From: Corbicula japonica
Lineage: Eukaryota; Mollusca; Bivalvia; Venerida; Cyrenidae
DNA: 64,000 nt
Assembly (NCBI GenBank): GCA_038501625.1
Contig: JAZAYU010000003.1
Span: 5,346,796 to 5,410,795 of the forward strand
Reading direction: 5' to 3'
Shown here piece after piece: positions 57,101 through 64,000 of this stretch; the first letter of the stretch is position 1; every line of letters starts with the position of its first letter. A program made the translations under genes and the position numbers. Below the pieces are notes generated by a model. The model was not told the origin of the DNA and ran no database searches. It worked only from the letters and a program-made list of their open reading frames with translations.

Positions 57101-59772
57101 CTTCTGTTTCAAGTGGAACGAGGTCGGTAACGGAACTCATATCTTCAACATCAACCGCTAAAGATAAATCTACACTTTTACATAGAAGCACAACCGAGAG
57201 AGAACAGTCTCCAACATTCTCAATCGAGACCACAAAAGACAGTACCACGGATATACCATTACAGAGTACAGATGAAATATCATCAGGTTATTTGAATAAA
57301 TGAATGCTTTTAGTGTAATGGGATCCGCCTGTGAAAGGCACATTTTCTTTTGTTAAATGTGAAAGCGTACGTATATTGTTGTTATGAAAGTCTTTTAAAC
57401 GCCGAAAAGGAAAGAAAATAATGAGTTAGTTTCGTTGTACATAATTTTTGTGCTTCTGATAAATTCGCAGTAACTTTCAGGATCTAATTGTAAATGTTTT
57501 AAATCTTTTTACTTTCTAAAAAAGTTGTCGCTTAACTTCTTTTTCCTTGTATATAAATATTATACTTTTACCTTTATACACACTGACATTAATAAATGTA
57601 TTTAGAATGCTTGCATTTACTGTTCACTAAAGTGAATAAAGTTTAGTTAACAATCTTTAGCTCGCTTAATGGGTTTCTTCATGGTCATTGTCTACCAAGT
57701 AAAACAAAATGATTAAGAGCGAATTTTTTCGTTTGTGGAGAACGAGTATATAATGGAGCAATTAAGAAATATAAGTCACACACTGAAACGATACTGTTCA
57801 CATTGTAGATTCCATTGAAATGCCATCTGTGTCGACGATTGCTGGAATATCGAGTGGTATTGCATTCGTAGTTCTTACAGTAACAGTCGTGTGTTTAGTC
57901 ATAAAACGGTAATGTTTTGGGGGTATTACTTCTCTGTAACATTTAACTCTTAAAAAAAATCAAACCTATGTCGTTCAAACTGATTGCAAGTTCTATCTAA
58001 AATAAATTGGGTGAAATATTATATTATATATAAATTATCTTAATTTTGACTTTTAATATACATTATTTAATGTATTAATCAACGAATGACGAGATCATTT
58101 TTAACGTATCAATCTATATTGTCTACGACTATTTGATTGTTAAATATTGCAGAATTGCCTTAGGCTATATGTCCACTGGATAGAATGTTAAGAGGTCGCA
58201 AACATTGCAAATGGCGAAAACTGGCTAAAATTGCAAAAAATTAATTTTGGGGGAAATACTTATTGCCACCTAGATTTTAGTAAAGAAATGTATTGAGCTA
58301 TGGATTTAGTAAATGTTTGCAAGCTCAATTTAATAATGGTCTACAATATTTAGAAATCTACTTTCGGTTTGAACCAGGAAGTAAGTTTTCCTTGAAATTC
58401 TTGAAAACCCTAACATTATTTTGAAGAATTGGCACTAAACATTGTAGACCAGCATATACTTATTTCAGGTATGAGTTGCTTTGGTATATTGTCCATGAAT
58501 TTCAGAGTTCTCATGCAAACGGGTTTTCTTTTGTTTTAGTATGTACTTGGTAATTAGAACATGAATTAGACTAAATTGAGCCTGCAAACATATACTACAT
58601 CCATAGCTCAATACATTTATTTACTAAAATCTAGGTGGCAATAAGTATTTCCCCCAAAATTCATTTTTGAAATTTTAGCTTGTTTTCGCCATTTGCAATC
58701 TTTACAACCCCTTAATTACTTTTATGTCCTTTTTTCATTTTTGTTTATATGAATCGATCTACAATCTTCAATTCAATCACGTGTATTTTAATGTAAACAT
58801 AAAAATTCCGAGGTTCTACATCCCAATTTCCCGATTTTTGTCAGCAGATTTGCAATAATCACGAAAGGCTAATATACATACATGCCATATTTTACAGTGG
58901 CTGTTACGTCGTTCCCAAGATTTTGATAAACCGTGACTCTTTATGGAAATAATCTTTCGGTTTATTTTTTCATAAAAAAATACACGTATCTATTATAACG
59001 ATCGTACCTTAATTTCTCTTGAACACACCTAACACATGTATTCACTAATTAAAAGTGGTTTTGATTGTTCCTATGAAATACGAAAATATAACGTACTTAG
59101 CTGAAATTAAGAATGATATTTTCACTGAATAAGTAAGTTTTTACAGTGTTTGTCCTTTATGTCCAGAGTTTTTTCGACGAATGGTTGGCAGCATAGTCGT
59201 GTAAATGTGTTAAATAACTTATTCTAACAAAAAAGTCATTCTGTTATAGTTGACAACATTATTTTTTCAGGAAAAGATCAGTTCCGCATAAAGCGGATGA
59301 AGGGGACAAAGCATACATAAACGTAAATTTCAACAACGAGAAGAATAAGGTATCTTATATTACTTCCGGAGTTTTAAATCTTTCGTTCGAAGACCAAAAC
59401 ATGCATGACCATACAGAACTTACTTATCGTAAAGGTGATGCAGATGAACATGAGTATACAGTACCTTTTGATGTAACTGTTAAGTCGTCGAATGCAAAAG
59501 AGACAGGAAAGGTTACAAATGTTATTGAAAACGTAAACACTAATTCGAAGAATATTTACGAGGAACCTAACAATGGACCAACGGGGCCTGAAAGTCGATC
59601 ACTAAGTGTGAATTATCCAAAACCTTTAAAATTAGCTGCAGCCGAAAGTCCTCATGACAATGGTAAATACTACGAAGACTTAAACATTAAAAACTTGTCT
59701 GACGTTAGTGAATACTCCCATCTGGCATCATACTCGCATCCGAAACGTGACGATTCACCAGAATATTTGTAG
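51117..59772 (+). CDS. Type I membrane receptor with SUEL-lectin-like ectodomain and ITAM-like tail (6 exons)
   Basis: Join of 51117-51168, 52899-53220, 54063-54380, 57035-57286, 57809-57908 and 59271-59772. All introns are GT-AG and phases agree (1,1,1,1,2). It gives about 514 residues once an apparent one-base insertion in exon 2 is discounted. Order: signal peptide (1-18); Cys-rich domain (about 20-124) ending in VVEYEC, like SUEL/galactose-binding lectin domains; second extracellular domain (125-230) rich in N-glycosylation sequons; Ser/Thr-rich stalk (231-314); one transmembrane helix (about 324-346); basic stop-transfer; and a 168-residue cytoplasmic tail with at least nine tyrosines. 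The domain plan suggests a cell-surface glycan or ligand receptor that signals through tyrosine phosphorylation, perhaps in immunity. The architecture is read directly; the SUEL assignment is moderate and the signalling role is inferred. No named orthologue recognised. Confidence 0.8.
51169..52898 (+). other. Receptor intron 1
   Basis: GTAAGG to TTGCAG. It contains a worn Penelope-like pseudo-LTR at about 51235-51340 (CACACTTCTTTTTTGGCAGAC, TATGGCAATTCCTAAGATA). A chance 137-codon frame at 51802-52215 has a GC-richer end (52060-52190, GGCGACAGGCGAACGACAAC) that may be part of a dispersed repeat. No exon with fitting phase seen. Confidence 0.6.
52899..53220 (+). CDS. Receptor exon 2: Cys-rich SUEL-lectin-like domain, frameshifted
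   Basis: Acceptor TTTGCAG and donor CAG|GTACGT. It encodes RITCSGYNASIYFLPNNTAS onward, with cysteines at about residues 23, 42, 49, 68, 71, 73, 95 and 101 and sequons NAS, NNT, NGT and NFS. The frame meets TAA at 53176-53178. Reading on in the +1 frame gives SNRLWLAVVEYECIQS, a typical closing strand of SUEL-type lectin domains (V.YEC), and this joins in phase to exon 3. The length of 322 is one base over the 321 that the phases require. Confidence 0.7.
54063..54380 (+). CDS. Receptor exon 3: second extracellular domain
   Basis: 318 bp, phase 1 at both ends, acceptor CCTTCTAG, donor A|GTGAGT. It encodes 106 residues from LSNELCSYLQEPYGKNSLFF to RNCTTELLWIRVL, with six cysteines and several N-glycosylation sequons (NSS, NYS, NCT). 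The alternating hydrophobic pattern suggests a beta-sandwich such as a CUB-like fold; this is a guess. No known family motif identified. Confidence 0.75.
54630..54784 (+). pseudogene. Penelope-like RT C-terminal remnant, left part
   Basis: AGTTTTATCGCCGATACTCGG and the preceding AGACTTTTAAATAAGTG match the thumb-end coding of the element at 13330-13440 (KFYRRYPDLI). It stops at the TTAA where the next element begins. Confidence 0.65.
54785..55333. mobile_element. TTAA transposon with approx 54-bp terminal inverted repeats
   Basis: TTAAGGCATTGCTCC at the left is mirrored by GGAGCAATGCCTTAA at the right, and the mirror continues through TTGTCATAGACAAAAA and AGAAAAATATC. TTAA sits at both ends. 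Removing one TTAA plus the element restores continuity of the Penelope-like sequence. Non-coding apart from a chance 88-codon frame. Probably a non-autonomous Kolobok or piggyBac relative. Confidence 0.8.
55334..55990 (+). pseudogene. Penelope-like remnant, right part with pseudo-LTR
   Basis: Continues the RT C-terminus (AGAGCGCTCTGCAAGACTG, GCGACGGTGGAAGGTGT). From 55770 it runs into worn pseudo-LTR words (ATGACAACTTAAACTTATTT, AAAACCTAGTATAAACCCTC, TTGGATGTGTGGGAAGGC). Confidence 0.6.
56482..56905 (-). mobile_element. Penelope-like pseudo-LTR, minus strand
   Basis: Matches 12595-13040 in order and orientation: CGGCCACATCCAGCAGCC, AATTTAAACCAGGATTCAG, GTGCACCAACCTCA, CATGTTGTCTTGGTGAAATA, CACAAACATATAAAACATAA, GATTACAGGGATAAAAGAA. 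Confidence 0.75.
57035..57286 (+). CDS. Receptor exon 4: Ser/Thr-rich stalk
   Basis: 252 bp, phase 1 at both ends. After a short CCNC motif it encodes a stalk of mostly Ser, Thr and Glu (NATETNATTASVSSGTRSVT and on), as expected for an O-glycosylated membrane-proximal spacer. The reverse-strand frame over it is a shadow. Confidence 0.75.
57809..57908 (+). CDS. Receptor exon 5: transmembrane helix
   Basis: 100 bp, phase 1 in and phase 2 out, flanked by ATTGTAG and G|GTAATG. It encodes about 22 hydrophobic residues (TIAGISSGIAFVVLTVTVVC then LVI) ended by Lys-Arg, a standard single-pass stop-transfer. Confidence 0.85.
57909..59270 (+). other. Receptor intron 5
   Basis: GTAATG to TTTTTTCAG. 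It contains the TTAA foldback element at 58188-58715. The rest is AT-rich with nothing recognised. Confidence 0.7.
58188..58715. mobile_element. TTAA foldback element with approx 140-bp inverted repeats
   Basis: The left arm (TTAAGAGGTCGCAAACATTG, TTTTGGGGGAAATACTTATT, GCCACCTAGATTTTAGTAAA) is mirrored by the right arm ending at TTAA 58712-58715 with about 90 per cent agreement. The central approx 240 bp is non-coding. A non-autonomous TTAA-targeting transposon. Confidence 0.8.
59271..59772 (+). CDS. Receptor exon 6: tyrosine-rich cytoplasmic tail
   Basis: Phase 2 in, ending at TAG 59770-59772. After basic residues (RKRSVPHK) come tyrosine motifs YINV (363), YITS (377), YTVP (410), YEEP (444), YEDL (482), YSHL (496), YSHP (502) and a final SPEYL. 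YEDL and YSHL are separated by 10 residues, an ITAM-like spacing. YINV fits the Y-x-N class bound by Grb2-type SH2 domains. Binding is inferred from consensus motifs only. Confidence 0.85.
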
Positions 59773-60059
59773 ACGTTGATGACGCTGATGACGCTTATTT
59801 AACCGAATGAAAGCTAATTGTCCTCATATATTGCACAAATCGACAAAACTTGGAACATATACATTAACCAAATGATAGCTAACTATGTCCTCATATATTG
59901 CACAAATCGACAAAACTTCGCACATATACACAACAAAGCATTGCTAGTGTCGATCAGTACTGAATTTGGGCATAACAGTTTTCAGTACTTCCTGTTATGG
60001 AAAAACAATGAACACTACTGTAGATTAAGAATCAAGATGAGCTTGAAACAAAAAATAAA
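59773..60059 (+). other. Receptor 3' UTR with a 65-bp tandem duplication
   Basis: Two adjacent copies (59801-59865, 59866-59932) share CTCATATATTGCACAAATCG and ACAAAACTT. AATAAA at 60054-60059 is a good polyadenylation signal, about 285 bp after the stop codon. Confidence 0.65.
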
Positions 60060-60062
60060 ATT

Positions 60063-60935
60063 TTGTGTTTTGTGAGTGTGGCGATTCCTGATATGCTTAT
60101 ATTACTTTTTTTGAAAACGTAAAACATTTTTTATGCTTATTTATAAACATTGTACTGTACATACTTATTTGTAGAAGTAAATAGCCCAACTGGCTTTTTA
60201 AAAATTAAATTTGAATGAAAATACTGTTTTCTCGGATAACTCTTTGACACGTCACTACTAAAATATATGATAAAAGAGATTATTTTAATTTTGATATAGT
60301 AAATTTACCGTTTTTAGAAGGCGATGATCCTCGTGCAACATCTTACGGGGTTTATGTCTCACAGCTTATTCGCTATTTTAGAGCTTGCAATGATGTGTTT
60401 ATATAATGAACGTAATCTTTTCATAACAGAAAAACTTTGCAAACAAGGTTATCGGTGTCACAAATTAAGGAAAATCTTTTTGCAAGTTTTATCGCCGATA
60501 CGCAGATTAAATTCGAAAAATGTGGTTATTCGTAAAACCCATATGCAAATTCAAAAAAAAAATACAAACATGATGTTCTACAGCGCTCTGCATGCCTTGT
60601 GATTTAACAATCTACAGTAAATCATTATGCTTATCTCTTTGGTTGCACGACGGTTGCAGGGGTTTAAGAGTTTATGAAGGTTTATAGAGAAATCTTTTAT
60701 AAGAACCTAGAAGCTTGATTTGTTTCTTTTACCCCTGTCATCATGTTCTTGCTGATTGGACTCCAGGCGCTCTGGTGTTGGTAAAATAATTGCGTACCCG
60801 CTATTAGCTTCTTATGTTTTATATGTTTGTGTGCTTTTGCATGCAACGTTGTTGAGCTGATGGGTGGGTTGGAGTTATTTCAGCAAGACAATTTGAACTT
60901 GTTTGTTGATATGAAAACCTGTTGGGGCTAGGCTT
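60063..60935 (+). pseudogene. Penelope-like element, C-terminal RT fragment plus pseudo-LTR
   Basis: Opens with TGTGGCGATTCCTGATATG (the pseudo-LTR edge). From about 60243 it follows the RT C-terminus on the plus strand (ATCTTACGGGGTTTATGTCTC, AAGGTTATCGGTGTCACAAA, TATCGCCGATACGCAGATT) with stops and frameshifts. It then runs through GCACGACGGTTGCAGGGG into pseudo-LTR words up to AAACCTGTTGGGGCTAGG. 5'-truncated and dead. It starts within 4 bp of the receptor's polyadenylation signal. Confidence 0.75.
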
Positions 60936-62269
60936 AGCGTAATTGAATTTGTAATTGTAATATATTACAATAAAATTACAACTGTCCAAGTAATTGAATG
61001 GAATGTGTAATTTGATGTATTCTTAATTATATGCCACTAAAATTTTTAATTATATCATGGAAAAGTGTGTAAGTAACACTTACATTTCAATTACATAAAG
61101 TCAGTACTGTTATCAGTAAAATAACCTGTTACCGATATCATGCAGTGATGGTTACGTATATCAGGGCTATCCGATAAACCATTTTTGGGGTTGTCTCGGC
61201 TTGCTCAGTTGGTTGCGTCGCAGGAATGGGGTCCTACCGATATACGGAGTTATCTCTATATTCTGTCTTAAGTAATCTTCCTTTGCAACGCGCACCTGTT
61301 ACTGGGTAGTTCCGGTCTGAGAATGAGAATTAAAACATAATAGCGCATTAGTCATCCATGGTCCTTTTAAATACGTTTTAATAGGGTCTAGTTGGTTAGA
61401 GATCAGCAATATGCCTAATAACGTTTGATTATTATTACTGAATTGGAAACTAGATAGTTTTAAAAGTGCACCACATAGTATTTCTCTTCAAACCATTATA
61501 GTAAGCTTGATCGGTTTGTGTTCAACATCGTTATGTTCGACCCCGTAACTAATTAAGAGTTTACGCATTTCTTATGCTCAAAAAGGCAGGTTTGAGAACA
61601 AAAAGGCAGGTTTTAGAAAGATAAAAGCTAGTAAACCTTAGAAAAGGTAGTTAATTAAAGTTATAATACTCGTATATATGATTTAAGTTTAAGTTTGACG
61701 TCCGCCAATATAACGACCGTTCCTTTTTATGCATGTTCTTTCATGCCGATGATACATTTTTAAAGGAATTAAAAGATTACTAATTACTGAGCCTTTAATC
61801 CACGTCATTTTGTTCACATATTTGTGCCCTCTTCCTATTTTTTAATGTGCTGCTCTCTTTCTTTAAAAAAAAGTTCTTTTTTTAGAACATATTCAAACAT
61901 GGTTTCATGTTTTCACGTTTTCCTCTTTATTTCTGAATTTTAAGCTTAGTTAGTTTTACAATCAATTTTATTTCATAAAATAAATATATTTTTGAGTAAA
62001 TTCTTCCCGAGGGCTTTTTTCAATTTGGAGCACTTAAAGTTGCAAAAATCAAACAAACATGTCTCGGGTCTCAAATAACATTGCGACAATTAATTAGAAT
62101 ATTTAATCCCTAGTAAATTTCTTAAAACAACACGTGTACCTCCAACATCCAACTTTTTCAACCTCTTACAGTGTCAACATCTAAACTTCAAAAGGCCTTT
62201 ATCACACCTCCAGCCGGTAAGACCCCTGTCTTGCTAATTAGATTTACGTAACATAGTCATAAAACACCA
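60936..62269. other. Non-coding; possible tRNA-derived SINE remnant near 61190
   Basis: GGCTTGCTCAGTTGGTTGCG at 61198-61217 fits an RNA polymerase III A-box, but no clear B-box follows, so a SINE head is only possible. 61575-61620 has two copies of AAAAAGGCAGGTTT. Nothing else recognised. Confidence 0.3.
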
Positions 62270-64000
62270 GGGGCTCGTTTCATCAACGGTCGTACGACCG
62301 ATCGTAGGCCACGATTGTCGTAGATCGGTCGTACGATCCGCGGCGGCGAAAATTCCGTTTCATCAAACAAATCGCAGCCACGAAATCGTAGATTTCGGTC
62401 GTACGTCTGCGACTGGGTGAGGGTACTCGCAGATCTACGATCCAATATGGCTGCCATTCAAATACCTCGATTCAAAAGAAAAAAATACCACAAAAGTGCC
62501 CCAGAAAAGATAACGCGGTACTCTACGTAGACTTTATCGATGCAGTCAAAACAGATGACAATGATTCTGACACAGTAAGATATTTATACAATACGTTCAT
62601 AACAACAACAACAAAATGAAGTTTTGTTTGGTGTGGAAATTGAAAGTCTGTGGCTAGATCTACTGTTATTTAGCCTTGGTATGAATCTCGCCTTTTTGAA
62701 TTTATACTAAAAAAAGAGTAATTAGCTATGTACAACACGCAAGTACCAGACTCACGAATTCTTTCTTTTTTATTTGATTTGAGGGGGGGGGGGGGGGGGG
62801 GGGGGGCACTTACCCAGTGCTTTGGTCCCAAGTTTGATTCCAAAAGTTTGGATTGTATACACCAGAAAATAGTCCCATATTTTGATAAGTCTTGCAGATA
62901 CTAAGTTGTGTCAATAAAAGAATTATATCAATAAGTGATGAAGTTCTTCAGGATATGAAAAACATATGGTCTGTTTAAAAGTTGGCAATGGGATTTACTT
63001 TTATACCAAACAATAATCACAATAAATTAGTCTACAGTGTTCTATGACGCCCCTCTGTGATTTGAGTATTGACCATTTTTTATCATTGATGATAAAAAAA
63101 TCTACAAAAAGGTGCTCAGGTTTTCCTAAAAAATATAGATCTACATTATTTCAAATAAGATGACACCAGTTAGTTTGCCCAGAGTATGTTTGTTTGCAAT
63201 AAGATTTTAAAGTAAAAATTCAGGGGATAAGGCTTCCCATTTTACAAATTTGGGGATAATATAAATTTGTACATTATTTGTTTTATATAAGTCCTGATTA
63301 AACAAAAATCTGTGTTTTATTTATAAAGCATCATTATGATAATTCATTTAAACACTCTCTTTTTCAATTATTGCTTGCAAAAACTATTAATTATTGTTAT
63401 TTTGATTTCTTTTTTTTTTTGCAGTTGGCCAGCATCTGGGAAAAATGGAATTTTACCATCGATTACAGTCTAGAAATAAAGCCAGAAGTGCCTACAAATA
63501 TCTAGGTAGTTGCTGTATATGTTAGAATTAAACACAAGTTACCATTATTGGAAGATTCCATGGATCTCCATTGTCTAAGTTGTTCAATCAGTAACCCATT
63601 AAATTTAAAATAAAAAAGATAGAGGAATGACAGATTCTTTCTTACTATCACATCAACATACATCAAGGCAGTAATAATTTTTAAGACTGCATTTTTCACT
63701 GGTACAAGACAGACAAAATTTGCATAAATCCATGGAATTTAAAAATGAATACATGAATCTCTTGTATTAGTGCAAGTGCATTGCAAACTTCACATGTGAT
63801 ACTTGTAGGCTTGGGCAAACAAGTACGGTGTAAGCTGGGATTATGCACCTTTTCCTTACTAGTATAACTTTATTTGAACTTATGTTATTGTAATAAATTT
63901 TTTATGTCAATGATTTTAAAAAAAATTACTAGTAATTTCACTACTGAAATAGATAAAACGTGAAAAAATACTGCTAAGATGACCCTCCAATATTTCGAAA
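62270..64000 (+). mobile_element. Possible left end of a Harbinger/ISL2EU-like transposon
   Basis: GGGGCTCGTTTCATCAACGG, then repeated CGGTCGTACGA words (62291, 62328, 62397) and a second CGTTTCATCAAAC, looks like a terminus with subterminal repeats. A start follows in good context (ATATGGCTGCC), reading MAAIQIPRFKRKKYHKSAPE. With a shift at the A7 run a frame continues as YVDFIDAVKTDDNDSDT to a possible donor. After a G homopolymer and AT-rich sequence, a TTTTTTTTTTTGCAG acceptor at 63435 opens GQHLGKMEFYHRLQSRNKAR. No transposase core is visible before the window ends. It could instead be a small host gene. Confidence 0.3.
62783..62806. repeat. G homopolymer (24 bp)
   Basis: Uninterrupted G run on the plus strand; true length uncertain in any assembly. 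Confidence 0.9.

Noticed and set aside
57012..57248. Minus-strand 78-codon frame
   Set aside because: Antisense shadow of the Ser/Thr-rich stalk exon.
61198..61330. tRNA gene
   Set aside because: An A-box-like word is present but no B-box and no cloverleaf could be built.

Overview
The window looks like AT-rich, intron-bearing, transposon-dense animal DNA, most likely from a marine bivalve mollusc, possibly a heterodont clam. That call is an inference. It rests on a Penelope-like element family, CR1/Jockey-type LINE remnants, molluscan-looking low-level repeats (an approx 143-bp tandem family at 26 kb), short palindromic MITEs built around GATC-rich dyads, and the total lack of prokaryotic gene organisation. 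A run of 500 N (43614-44113) is a scaffold gap. All alignments and periods were read by eye.

Layout. 1-8.4 kb is intergenic or intronic DNA packed with copies of a GATC-dyad MITE family flanked by TTAA. It also holds an approx 1.1-kb hAT-like element (1935-3030), a LINE fragment (5607-6003) and a 136-bp palindromic MITE. 9.2-12.4 kb has a TTAA-ended element, a 184-bp hAT-type MITE and a pentanucleotide microsatellite. 12.6-15.1 kb is a nearly complete but decayed Penelope-like retroelement on the minus strand. 17.3-19.0 kb holds LINE reverse transcriptase remains. 20433-25768 is a 5.3-kb DNA-transposon-like unit with mirror-image subterminal arrays of palindromic TTAAAC/GTTTAA motifs and a 7-8 bp target duplication. 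27.8-29.2 kb is a LINE 3' end split by a small DNA transposon. That LINE borders a >14-kb satellite (29187-43613) that runs into the gap. The satellite goes from a 41-bp simple repeat, to a three-spacer monomer system organised in an approx 2.48-kb higher-order repeat, to composite units with 350-500 bp spacers. 45.9-47.9 kb is an exact-looking 1000-bp tandem duplication, each copy ending in a 133-bp hairpin.

The one convincing protein gene lies on the plus strand at 51117-59772. It has six exons with matching splice phases and encodes a type I membrane receptor of about 514 residues: signal peptide, Cys-rich SUEL-lectin-like domain, a second extracellular domain, Ser/Thr-rich stalk, one transmembrane helix, and a tyrosine-rich tail with an ITAM-like pair of motifs. 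Exon 2 carries an apparent one-base frameshift. Its introns hold nested mobile elements: a TTAA transposon inside a Penelope-like remnant, and a TTAA foldback element. A Penelope-like fragment sits directly after its polyadenylation signal.

The end of the window (62270-64000) appears to open a Harbinger/ISL2EU-like transposon or a small gene. Its coding content is uncertain.
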